A stretch of DNA of 64,000 nucleotides from Cristatella mucedo. Lineage: Eukaryota > Bryozoa > Phylactolaemata > Cristatellidae. How positions within the stretch are numbered: position 1 is the stretch's first letter; every line of letters starts with the position of its first letter. The position numbers were made by a program, and so were the translations under genes. Of the stretch, positions 10,550 through 25,170 are shown one piece after another. The notes under the pieces were generated by a model. It saw nothing but the letters and a program-made list of their open reading frames with translations, did not search any database and had not been told where the DNA came from. Location of the stretch: positions 1,748,001 to 1,812,000 of the forward strand of contig WPIO01000071.1 in the NCBI GenBank assembly GCA_009760855.2, written 5' to 3'.

Positions 10550-10975
10550 AAATCGAAAGGGTAGGGGGAATCGAAGGGGGAAGGGAAATCGGAGGGTAAA
10601 GAGAATCGGAGGGGGAAGGAAAATCGGAGGAGAAAGGGAATCGGAGGGGAAGGAGAATCGAAGGGAAATGGGGAATCGGAGGGGGCGGGTAATCGGAGGG
10701 GAAGGAGAATCGGAAGGGAAAGGGAATCGGAGGGGATGGAGAATCGGAGGAGAAGGAGAATCGGAGGGGAAAGGCAATCGGAGGGGAAGGAGAATTGAAG
10801 GGGAAAGAGAATCGGAGAGGGAAGGGAAATCGGATGGAAATGGTAATCGGAGGGAAACGTGGAGTCGGAAGGGGAAGGGTAATCGGAGGGAAACTGCGAA
10901 TGAGAGGGGAAGGGCAATCGGAGAGGAAGGAGAGTCGGAGTGGAAGGGGAATCGGAGGGCTATTACGATGATGAC
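10550..10975. repeat. Purine-rich minisatellite, core AATCGGAGGGGAAGG
   Basis: About 25 diverged copies of a 14-18 bp unit AATCGGAGGGGAAGG. Unit length varies and some carry AATCGAAGGG variants. The apparent proteins on both strands (GNRRGKG.., PSPPIPF..) are repeat artefacts. Confidence 0.9.
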
Positions 10976-11089
10976 TGCGCACACGCGACCGTGACACAGT
11001 AGAGCCCACTCAGCAGCACGTGACAGTCACGCGATGCGGTCAGCGGCGGTTGAACGGGCGCTTGAGCGCATGCGATTGTCACGCAGCTC

Positions 11090-11124
11090 CGGCCCGCCCC
11101 GCCCCGCCCCGCCCCCGCCCCCGC
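11090..11124. repeat. (CCCCG)n short tandem repeat
   Basis: CCCGC pentamers passing into CCCCCG hexamers, about 35 bp, in a GC-rich stretch. It could form a G-quadruplex on the minus strand. Confidence 0.8.
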
Positions 11125-11204
11125 TCATCCATTTCCGTCGCGCGAGAGCGGCTCTGGGAAAGCAGTTACTCGGAAGGCGATCGCCGATCTGGCGACCGGT
11201 AGGC

Positions 11205-11345
11205 GATGTAATAATAGCAATAATAATAACAATAATAATAAAAATACATTTGTGTAGCACCCTCGCAGAAATTAACCTTTTTCTAAGCATTCTATATAAT
11301 CTCTTTACATGATTGACGTAATCTCCCTCTAGGTACTTTACTTTG
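11205..11345 (-). mobile_element. LINE-A 3' tail, diverged
   Basis: An imperfect (AAT)n run (11208-11240), then a hairpin remnant TAGCACCCTCGCAGAAATT and a second remnant CTCCCTCTAGGTACTTTAC. Two overlapping or duplicated tails are likely. Confidence 0.6.
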
Positions 11346-11861
11346 CGGCGCTCAGCGGCAGAACGCTTGCGATTCTAAGCTTCCGCTCTCTGCCTGCTTG
11401 CAGGCGACCTGAATGGCTCTCCCGCGAGGGAAAGGTCGTTTTCCTGCGGGTTGTCGGCGGCGCTCTCTCCTTTGGCCATCGCGCATAGATAGGGGACTGC
11501 GGACTCCCGTCGGCTACCCTGGTATCACTCTGAGAAGCTCTAAAAGTGCGGGAGTCACGCGCTACTCGCGTCACTCGCAAGTCACGTGTTAGTCACGGAA
11601 CGGGGTCCAGCCCCCTCAGCTAGCAGCTCGAGCAGAACGAACTGCAATGCCACGTGACTACGAAGTATGGGCTTTGGCCGCAGAATTAGAACTGGGCCGC
11701 GTATGAAATAACCGCTATTAATAATAACTTATTAATATATATTAATAATAACGCTAATAACCGCTATATAGCCAAGGTATACGAGCAGTGCGATGTATTA
11801 TTTTGTATGAACGAGATTACGGCATGACTTATGAACAGGCCACTATAAATAAATTTGCAGC
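11346..11861. other. Interval with no identifiable gene
   Basis: Neutral composition with an irregular TAATAA/TATTAA patch at 11715-11765. No supported frame. Confidence 0.5.
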
Positions 11862-11984
11862 TGATTCAACAGTCTCGTTTGTGTAACGGAAGTAGAGCAT
11901 TAACGGCTATAGCAACAGCTTGCAGTTGGCAATAAAAGATCGGCCGCTGCAAGACTCGAACCCACGACCTGGGAAGTTGCAAGT
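11862..11984 (-). mobile_element. SINE1 fragment abutting LINE-A
   Basis: On the minus strand: B-box GTGGGTTCGAGTCTTGC, body GATCTTTTATTGCCAACTG, and the SINE1 end (GAGACTGTTGAATC). The head is missing where the LINE-A copy on the other strand begins, so one insertion truncated or interrupted the other. Confidence 0.7.
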
Positions 11985-12607
11985 CGGCAGCTAGACTTGT
12001 CTGCCGTGAACGTCGCAGTTGCCACATTACTCCACTTCTCGCCGACCTGCACTGGCTACCAGTCAAGCAACGAGTTGACTTCAAGGTCTTGTCGCTCACT
12101 TTTAGGTCCCTTCATTCTATGGCTCCAGCCTATCTGTCAGATATACTACCCCATCAGGCCAAGCATCGTACCACCCGCTTTTCGGAATCCAACAGTCTAG
12201 AAATACCTCGTACAAACCTTAAATCCTTTTGAGACCGTGCATTTAGTTCATATGCTCCCAAAGCCCGGAACTCCCTCCCGACCTGCGTCAGAACATCCCC
12301 TGACCTGACCACATTTAAAAAGAACTTAAACCCACCTATTTAGGACAGCATCTAGTGGGTCCCTGTGATTCGTCCTTGATGTGCTTATGCGTGCTGACAC
12401 TGTGCATGCTGCCACTAACCACATTTGCATGCTGACCCTGTGCATGTCACCTCTAACCATGTTATTCATTTCGTTTGTTTTTCAAGCATGATTTTACTTA
12501 CCATTGAATTGCATTTCACTTTACAGCAAATGTAAAGCGCCTAGAGAGAGATTGAGTTCTCTGAGGGCGCTTTATCAAGTGAATTATTATTATTATTATT
12601 ATTATTA
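11985..12607 (+). mobile_element. LINE-A copy, complete 3' end
   Basis: Starts inside the C-terminal ORF segment that other copies translate as ARLVCRERRSCHITPLLADL. It is broken by a TGA in the codon region corresponding to SFGDRAF (near 12229-12233) and a frameshift near 12325. The intact 3' UTR, the terminal hairpin (AAAGCGCC 12534 ... GGCGCTTT 12573) and an (ATT)n tail to about 12607 follow. This is the best reference for the 3' UTR and tail. Confidence 0.9.
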
Positions 12608-12945
12608 AGTGACGAGCGAGCAGCCTACGTCCTGGTGTAAGAGCGCAGGGGCGACGCAGAAGCGGAAAGAGAACGACCGACTGGAGCAACAGTAGAGAGC
12701 AGAAATCCAGATGAACGGCGGTAGCGTAGCACGAGCGTCAGCCGCAAAAGCCTAAGCAGTCGGTGCATTTGGGCGCTTCGCCACGACGCTGCCGACGCCG
12801 CTGCCGCCGGGTGGCGTCGTCCTCGCAGCGGGACTCCCAAATGCGCCGGCGGCAGAGGAGATGAGGCGTGGCGAGGTGCCGGGCTTCATGCTGCTCACGC
12901 TGCTTTGGCGACTAATGCTCGTGCTACGCTTCCGCCATCTAAGTT
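12608..12945. other. GC-rich interval, no gene supported
   Basis: CpG-rich sequence with GCTGCCG runs upstream of the TC tract. Frames on both strands lack recognisable domains. Confidence 0.4.
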
Positions 12946-17336
<4,391 letters not shown>

Positions 17337-17373
17337 CTTGCAACGACACAGGCCGGCGCTGGCACCCAGAGTC

Positions 17374-17645
<272 letters not shown>

Positions 17646-17719
17646 AAGTTGACAACGCCAGAGGTCGCTCTTTTCACTAGGCACCAAATGTTCTTTTTCT
17701 AAGCGAGCAGAAACTGCGA

Positions 17720-17725
17720 AATAAA
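17720..17725 (+). promoter_or_regulatory. Candidate POU3 poly(A) signal AATAAA
   Basis: First AATAAA after the stop codon (384 bp downstream), in GCGAAATAAATTATG. No other canonical signal occurs between 17336 and 17720. Confidence 0.5.
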
Positions 17726-17834
17726 TTATGAATCGGCCCTCTCGGCACGCTTCGGCAGAGCTGCGCCGCTGTACGACTGCGCGTGGGCGCGGCTCCAGCC
17801 CGGTAGGGCGCGCTGCCTGGTCGGGTGGGTTAGC

Positions 17835-17965
17835 ACCCTGGTTATGTGGCTTAGGGGTTAAGGGGCTTATCCCTTATCCCTTGCTACCGAGGTCGTGGGC
17901 TTGAACCCTGCGGCATATATGAAGTGTCTGGCTAGCGATTAAGATCTCTGAAGCCTCTTTACAAA
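17835..17965 (+). mobile_element. SINE2 copy
   Basis: tRNA-like head with A-box TGGCTTAGGGG and B-box GTGGGCTTGAACCC. Then GAAGTGTCTGGCTAGCGATTAAGATCTCTGAAG, a diverged version of the LINE-A hairpin as in the SINE2 copy at 41640. It ends at the start of a (TA)n run. Confidence 0.7.
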
Positions 17966-17967
17966 CG

Positions 17968-17969
<2 letters not shown>

Positions 17970-18022
<53 letters not shown>

Positions 18023-18100
18023 CACATACATATATATATACGCACACACATATACACACAGAAATATATATAAATACATATATATATGTATACGTATACG

Positions 18101-18179
<79 letters not shown>

Positions 18180-18190
18180 ACACACACATA
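17970..18190. repeat. (TA)n followed by (TG)n microsatellite
   Basis: (TA)n at 17970-18015, a mixed TACA/CGTA section with palindromic words (TATACGTATACGTATA near 18088), then about 60 bp of (TG)n ending in a short CACACACA inversion at 18180-18187. Confidence 0.95.
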
Positions 18191-19082
18191 TTTACAGTTG
18201 CCGCAGTCGCCTACACCTGACACGAGGGCGAGGCTACGGACGAGGCTCCGATGCTGCAAAGCCGGCTGCTACTGCTGCCTTGCGACCGCGGAGGCGCGCG
18301 GCCGAGCTGCCCAACGCCGCGGTTGCTAGGCGCTTGCTCCGACTCGTCCCAGCTCGCTTCCGGCTGCGCGCTTTCGCTCGCGCCGGGCATGCGATGCGCC
18401 TCGCTCGCTCGCTGTGACGCTCGCTGCTTTTTTCCAAGCGGCTACAGCGCATAAAGCGGCTACCGACGCGAGCGACGGTCGGTTCGCGTGCCGCCGCCGC
18501 CGTCTCGTCTCTTGAGATTCGTGCGAGACCGTTTAAGACGAACGGCGGCCTCGCGAAGCGTCGCCTGGGATGATGCCGCTTCGGCATCCGGTATCCGGTC
18601 AGCGAAGGCTCCGACTCCCGACTGGAGCTGCTGCTCGCCTGCTCGTCTGCTGCTGCTCGTCTGCTGCTACAAGTGCTGGTCGTCTGCTGCTACTCGTCTG
18701 CTGCTGCTCGTCTGCTGCTACTGCTGATCGTCTGCAAGTTGCTGCTGCTCCGTTTGGCCAATCGCCGATCGCTCGAGCTCGCCACACGAAGCAGCGACAC
18801 GCCACCCTTTTCCGTCTCGATCCCTATCGTCCTCTCTGTGCTCTTTAACGCGGGAGAACGCATTCACTCTCGCTCGCGTGCCGCTGCGACGGCGCCCGAC
18901 GTCTCTTTCGCGTCTTCAAGGTGCCTCTCAGGCTATGACCTCACCCGGAAGCGAGCTCCAGACTGTCGGCATATATGAGCTGAAATCTTGATCACCAAAA
19001 GATTTTAATTTAGTGCTGACGACAATTTGAAGGATCGAATGCCTCAAAGCCAAAAGGCGGAAACGATGGTTCTTACGAGTCG
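18191..19082. other. GC-rich interval with CTGCTGCTCGT repeats
   Basis: No gene is supported. At 18628-18733 there are several copies of CTGCTGCTCGTCTGCTGCTA-like units of about 21 bp. Open frames are Cys/Leu/Arg-rich from this repeat. GC content falls after 18960. Confidence 0.5.
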
Positions 19083-19195
19083 TCATTAACTCTTCCTTTG
19101 AAGCAAATGTAAAGCGTCTAGAAAGAGGTTGAGTTCTCAGAGGGCGCTTTATCAAGTGCGTCATTGCTGTTATTATTATTATTATTATTATTATC
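19083..19195 (+). mobile_element. LINE-A 3' tail fragment
   Basis: Terminal hairpin (AAAGCGTCTAGAAAGAGG...GGGCGCTTTATCAAGTG) with an (ATT)n tail of seven or more units. No ORF or most of the 3' UTR: another insertion consisting mainly of the hairpin. Confidence 0.8.
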
Positions 19196-19352
19196 AGTAT
19201 TGGAGCTTCCTCAGAATTTGTGATGTATACACTGAAGACTTTCAAGTAGGTAGGGAACAGCTAGGAAGCAAGATTGACCTAAGTACACACGGCCAAAGCG
19301 TTCGTCAAGCTACTTTAAAGCGTCCGGTGTCTTTAAACGCTGGGGCAGCCCA

Positions 19353-19398
<46 letters not shown>

Positions 19399-19794
19399 AG
19401 GAGGCGTCGTTCCTTCATTGATCGAACCGAGACGCGATCGTTAGCGCGCGCGAGTCCGTCCCGAAGGGTCGAGAAAATTTGCATACACCTCCACTCGAAA
19501 GTCGACGGTGCTTGAACGCGCTGGGACGCGGCGGCGTCGGCTGCGGCGGTGTCCAACTACATCCGCTCGACCGTCGTTCGCTCCGAAATCCGCTGTCGTC
19601 TGCCGAGCCGCGCTAGGCGGGCTCGTGTGGGTTCGCTAAAGCAGCGGGGATGTGCGCGAGTCGAGACGGTGCCGAATCCAAGATGCGCTTCGCTCGCCAG
19701 CACAATCGTCGCTCCGTCTTTTCGGGGCTAGACGGCGGCGGCGACGTCGGCGGCGGCGGCAGCAGCAGCGGGAGGGAGAGCAATGCGCCAAACA
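19196..19794. other. Interval with (CGG)n, no gene supported
   Basis: GC-rich after 19320, with a (CGG)15-type run at 19352-19398. Frames through it encode poly-Arg or poly-Ala/Gly. One open frame continues from 19650 into the LINE-A reverse transcriptase by chance. Confidence 0.5.
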
Positions 19795-21030
19795 AAATTC
19801 TTCTAGAGCGCTTCTCATCTCGCCTAGGCATCACTGGCACTGCTCTGCAATGGTTCAGGTCCTATCTCAGTGGGAGACTTCAGAGTATTGACGTGAATGG
19901 ACAAAGATCATCTGAAGTAGCTCTGAAATATGGAGTACCTCAGGGCTCCGTGCTAGGTCCGGTTCTTTTCACGGTTTATACTCTCCCTTTTGCTGATATG
20001 ATTGCCAAGCACAATCTAGGCTTTCACTTTTATGCGGATGACACTCAGTGGTACCTTTGCTTTGATCCCTCCCAGCCTTCGAGCACCTCAAATTCTCTTA
20101 ACTCACTTGCTGCATGTATTAGTGACATCTGCACATTGATGGGAGCAAATTTTCTAAAACTAAACGATGATACAACTAACTTACTAGTTATGGGCAAACC
20201 CAGTGTGATTCAGAGATTGGAAAGGCTGACTTTCAAAATTGGCTCTGCCAGCATATCTCCTGTCGAATCAGCTCGATATCTAGGTGTCATATTCCAAAGC
20301 GACCTTTCGTTAGACGACCATATCAGCTCCACAGTCAAATCTGCCTATTTTCAGCTTCATAACATTACTAAAAATCGGGCTTGTTTAGATAAGGATACCA
20401 CGTCCAAGTTGGTCCATGCATTCGTGACATCCCGTCTCGACATCGGCAACTCACTGCTTACTGGCCTACCAGCATGTGCGATCAGGCGATTGCAGCTTGT
20501 GCAAAACTCTGCAGCTAGACTTGTCTGTCGTGAGCGTCGCAGTTGCCACATTACTCCACTTCTCGCCGACCTGCACTGGCTCCCAGTCAAGAAACGGATT
20601 GACTTCAAGGTTATGTCGCTCACTTTTAGGTCCCTTCATTCTATCTCTCCAGCCTATCTCTACGGTATACTCCCCCATCAGGCCAAGCATCGTACCACCC
20701 GCTTTTCGGAATCCAACAGTCTACTAATACCTCGTACAAACCTTAAATCCTTTGGAGACCGTGCATTTAGTTTATATGCTCCCACAGCCTGGAACTCCCT
20801 CCCGACCTTCGTCAGAACATCCCCTGACCTGACTACATTTAAAAGGAACTTATAAACACACCTATTTAGGACAGCATTTAGTGGGTCCCTGTGATTCGTC
20901 CTTGATGTGCTTATGCGTGCTGACACCGTGCATGCTGCCACTAACCACATTTGCATGCTGACCCTGTGCATGTCACCCCTAACCATGTTATTCATTTTGT
21001 TTGTTTTTCAAGCATGATTTTACTTACCAT
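19795..21030 (+). mobile_element. LINE-A reverse-transcriptase fragment (best copy), 5'-truncated
   Basis: An open frame to 20855 keeps the C-terminal half of a non-LTR reverse transcriptase: LLERFSSRLGITGTALQWF, the block GVPQGSVLGPVLF, then the catalytic YADD at 20031-20042. The thumb-like region and the C-terminal module RERRSCHITPLLADLHWLPV follow, as seen in CR1/L2-group elements. The N-terminal RT, endonuclease and ORF1 are absent. The stop TAA at 20853-20855 comes 13 codons before the C terminus seen in other copies (..KTYLFRTAFSGSL). The 3' UTR runs to 21030, where a second LINE-A interrupts it; its own tail resumes at 21611. Not autonomous as it stands. Confidence 0.9.
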
Positions 21031-21610
21031 AATAATAATAATAATAATAATATTGCACTTGATAAAGCGCCCTCAGAGAACTTAATCTCTTTCTAGGCGC
21101 TTTACATTTGCTGCAAAGTGATACGCAATAGAATAGTAAGTAAAATCATGCTTGAAAAACAAACAAAATGAATAACATGGTTAGGGGTTACATGCACTGG
21201 GTCAGCATGCAAATGTGGTTAGTGGCAGCATGAACAGTGTCAGCACGCATAAGCACATCGAGGACGAATCACAAGGACCCACTAAATGCTGTCCTAAATA
21301 GGTATGTTTTTAAGTTTCTTTTAAATGTGGTCAGGTCAGGGGATGTTCTGATGCAGGTCGGGAGGGAGTTCCAGGCTGTGGGAGCATACGAGCTAAATGC
21401 ACGGTCTCCAAAGGATTTAAGGTTTGTATGAGGTATTTCTAGACTGTTGGATTCCGAAAAGCGAGTGGTACGATGCTTTGCCTGATAAGGTAGTATCTCT
21501 GAAAGATAGGCTGGAGCCATAGAATGAAGAGACCTAAAAGTGAGCGACAAAACCTTGAAGTCAATCCGTTGCTTGACTGGTAACCAGTGCAGGTCGGCGA
21601 GAAATCCATC
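21031..21610 (-). mobile_element. LINE-A copy nested inside the 19795-21720 copy
   Basis: In minus orientation it runs from the module FLADLHWLPVKQRIDF through an open C-terminal ORF to SGSL at about 21270, then 3' UTR, hairpin and (ATT)n tail at 21031-21051. The outer copy reads ACTTACCAT at its left edge and CCATCTAATTGCATTTC at its right edge, so a CCAT target duplication is likely. The two copies form an inverted repeat of several hundred bp. Confidence 0.88.
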
Positions 21611-21686
21611 TAATTGCATTTCACTTTACAGCAAATGTAAAGCGCCTAGAGAGAGATTGAGTTCTCTGAGGGCGCTTTATCAAGTG

Positions 21687-21720
<34 letters not shown>
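21611..21720 (+). mobile_element. Tail of the interrupted LINE-A copy
   Basis: Resumes exactly where the copy ending at 21030 stopped, by comparison with the uninterrupted copy at 12510-12607. It carries the canonical hairpin (AAAGCGCC 21639 ... GGCGCTTT 21679) and about eleven ATT units. Confidence 0.88.
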
Positions 21721-21723
<3 letters not shown>

Positions 21724-22224
21724 GACCGCCAACCAGCGGCGTGGCTGCCTACGACGATTCCCACGCGCCGGCCGTTCTGCAGCGTCTGCGTGGCTTTCGG
21801 TCGTCGGGCGCGTACGTCACCGGACGCGCCGCTCTCGCTGCCGCCGCCAGAGACGTGGGAAACCGGAAGGAACCGGAAGAAGGAACGGGAAAGGAGCGGA
21901 GAAACCGAAAGGTCGCTCCTCCCTCTTCCGCCGACGCTCGCCGAACAGTGCGAGCCGCTCGGCGGGCGGCGGCGGTGGCGGCGGCGGCGGCAAACGGACA
22001 GACAGACGACCTCCGCGGCGAATCCACCGAGGAGCCGGCGTGCATCGACGTTGTCGTCGCCACGCCCCCGTAGCGCCAAGGGCGCGTCCTTGGCCGTCGC
22101 GACCGGTCCCGACTGCCCTGCGCCGTCGCGCGACAGCCACGCTCGATCGGCGACAGCGTGCCCGACGCGACGCGGCATTCGAGCGTGGAGGCGGGCTGGA
22201 TATGGATAGATAGATGGATACAAA
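21721..22224. other. GC-rich interval, no gene supported
   Basis: CpG-rich with GGC runs. Long Arg/Pro-rich frames exist on both strands without domains. It ends in GATAGATAGATGGATA-type short repeats. Confidence 0.4.
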
Positions 22225-23057
<833 letters not shown>

Positions 23058-23095
23058 GCGCCTCCGGCGGCAGCGGCGGCGGCCGCCGGAGGCGC
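23058..23095. repeat. 14-bp perfect-stem GC hairpin
   Basis: GCGCCTCCGGCGGC (23058-23071) pairs perfectly with 23082-23095 across a 10-nt loop, and a further GCGGCCGCCGCC lies downstream. It could be a strong DNA or RNA hairpin. Confidence 0.85.
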
Positions 23096-23292
23096 GGCCG
23101 CCGCCATAGCGGCTTGTGTCAGCTGCGACTCGGCGCTAGCCAAAGCCAAAGGCGGCGGCAGAGGCCACCGCCCCTCCGGAGCGATCGGGTGCTGACGCAC
23201 AGCGCAGGCGGAGCGATGCGCTGTTCGCTCCGGCTGGTACTGGCAGACAGCCACGCGTCGGGCAAGCTGAGTGGCTAGGCGTCGCGTGTTCG

Positions 23293-23400
23293 GGGGGGGA
23301 CTGGGCGGGCGGGGGAGGGGGAGGCAGCAGGGGGTGGGGAAGCGGGGGGGGGGGGGGGGTGAGGGGCGATGAGGAGAAGAAAGGAGCGAATGGTGAGAGA
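23293..23400. repeat. G-rich tract including a run of 16 G
   Basis: Several G runs of 4-8 between 23291 and 23340, followed by 16 consecutive G at 23344-23359. It could form a quadruplex on the + strand. A sequencing or assembly length error is likely here. Confidence 0.85.
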
Positions 23401-23559
23401 ACCCGGAGAGAAAGTCGGCGTCGTTGAAATTTCGTCGTTGAAATTTCAGTGATCTTAGATTTCTAGCGATCATAGAACTTAGATGAACATCAGTCCCGAA
23501 TCTCTTTGTATGATGACTGAAGCTAATGCAGGGACTAGAAGAGGAGCTCTTGGGGAGAG

Positions 23560-23651
23560 AGAGAGAGAAATACAGTGAAATAAAGAGGGGATTAAAGAAA
23601 GAGAGAGTGAGATATCGAGCGAGAGAGAACGAGAGCGAGAGAGCAAGAGAG

Positions 23652-23700
<49 letters not shown>

Positions 23701-23789
23701 TAGGGAGCATGGCTGAGCTGGAGTGAAAGAGACGGGACAGAGGTAGAGGTAGATGTAGAGGTCGTTTGAGTTGAGAAAAGGGGGAGAGT

Positions 23790-23860
<71 letters not shown>

Positions 23861-23900
23861 TAGAGACAGACAGATAGATAGAGAGAGACAGATAGAGACA
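23560..23900. repeat. Interrupted (GA)n / (CAGA)n region
   Basis: Several GA blocks (23640-23697, 23793-23840) and CAGA/GATA blocks (23840-23900) separated by purine-rich spacers. Open frames over it are artefacts. Confidence 0.9.
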
Positions 23901-24325
23901 AAGCTTGGAGTCTTAGCCGAGGAAAAGATAGAGACTGTGAATGATAAACGTATAAAAAGTTGGAGCAGCTGCTGTAATGAATGGTCGGAGCCTTGATTCG
24001 CTAGTTCGTATCGCGCCTTAGGTGAAAGGTTTTCAAGCAATTTCTTCGACAGCCATTGGGACGTGCATATTTACATTTAGATATATCCTGAACCACCGAG
24101 GTTACGGCAGCGTTCTAACGAGCAATTTTAGCTAAAAATCTCGGCATGTAAAGCCTGGAACTTCGTCTATCGAAATATTGCACTTCATAAGCAGTATGAA
24201 GAGGACATGTCCCTAGGCCGAGTGGCGAGGACAGACAGAAGACCGGATGAGCGTGACGTCAGCGATTTAAGTTCCTCGAACACGCGACGCTTTTATCACT
24301 CACTCACTGGACTACTGAGGGACTA
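23901..24325. other. Interval with no identifiable gene
   Basis: Neutral composition, no supported frame. Confidence 0.5.
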
Positions 24326-24407
24326 CAAATGTAAAGCGCCTAGAAAGAGATTAAGCTCTCTGAGGGCGCTTTATCTAGTGAATTATTATTATTATTATTA
24401 TTACATA
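24326..24407 (+). mobile_element. Terminal-hairpin insert of about 80 bp (LINE-A tail)
   Basis: AAATGTAAAGCGCCTAGAAAG, hairpin, GGGCGCTTTATCTAGTG and an (ATT)n tail, flanked by unrelated sequence. The flanks GACTACA / ATTACAT hint at a short TACA duplication. Confidence 0.8.
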
Positions 24408-24625
24408 GACTGCGGCGGCGGCTCGCTGCAGTCTAACTGTTACTGCACTGTCATTACGCCGATGCGCCATTTTTTTTCGGATACGCACAAGCTCCCACGA
24501 TACCCCCACCCCGCCGCCGTGCTTGCGCTCGTGGTCACACCGATGGAGGCCACGTGGCTCCACTGAGAGCATCCGGGTCAGAGCCGTCGCTTCTTGCTGT
24601 ACGCTCGTATGAGACGCACGACGAT

Positions 24626-24667
24626 TCGCCGCGTCACCGGTCGCTATAGCGACCGGTGACTCGGCGA
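24626..24667. repeat. 42-bp palindrome (28 bp perfect core)
   Basis: The left arm GTCACCGGTCGCTA (24633-24646) is immediately followed by its exact reverse complement (24647-24660). Six more bases pair on each side (24626-24631 with 24662-24667) after one mismatched pair. There is no loop, so it could extrude as a cruciform. Confidence 0.95.
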
Positions 24668-24994
24668 GGACTCATGTCGCGAACTGGCAGGAACCCTAGT
24701 GCCGACACGGCAGCGGCGGCGGCAATTTGGCGGGGATTTAGCGACGGCTCGGCTTTCAGTCTAAACCAGCCAGCAGCTCCAAACCAGGTGATTGCAAGCG
24801 GGATACACGCCACGATAATGGAGGTGGGGTGGGTGGGTGTGAGATGGCGGCGCAGCATCTCTCGTCGGAATACCCGAGGAAGCAGGACAGCAGGCAGCGT
24901 CGTCGTTCTTTTTGTTTGGCTGACGAGCTTTGAGAGTCGGGTTCAAGGTCGATCGTTAGCTTGCTGGCCCTTGCAGCAGCCCAGCCTCACTCTG
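24668..24994. other. Interval with no identifiable gene
   Basis: Mixed GC-rich sequence. A 152-codon open frame on the + strand (24656-25114) has no domain. Confidence 0.4.
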
Positions 24995-25170
24995 ATACGC
25001 CCCGCTCTGCTCAGCTCTGCTTCGCACAGATCTGCTCTGCATACAATCCGCTCCACGTCGTGGCGCGATCAACTCTCTGCTCCGTTCTTCTCTGAAGGCT
25101 CTGCTCTGCGCTGACACCACACCACTTCGCTCTGCACTGACACAGCCCGTACTGCTCTGCACTGACAGAG
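24995..25170. repeat. Degenerate CTCTGCT minisatellite
   Basis: Repeated CTCTGCTC / GCTCTGCACTGACAC words. The last part has about three units resembling CGCTCTGCACTGACACAGCC. Confidence 0.7.

Noticed and set aside
10361-11009. Pro/Ser/Phe-rich proteins (LPFPSDSPSPPI) on the minus strand
   Set aside because: Shadow of the AATCGGAGGGG minisatellite; three overlapping frames look equally good.
19650-19794. N-terminal extension of the LINE-A open frame as part of a fusion protein
   Set aside because: The added residues are a compositional read-through of GC-rich flank; similarity to other LINE-A copies begins only near 19795.
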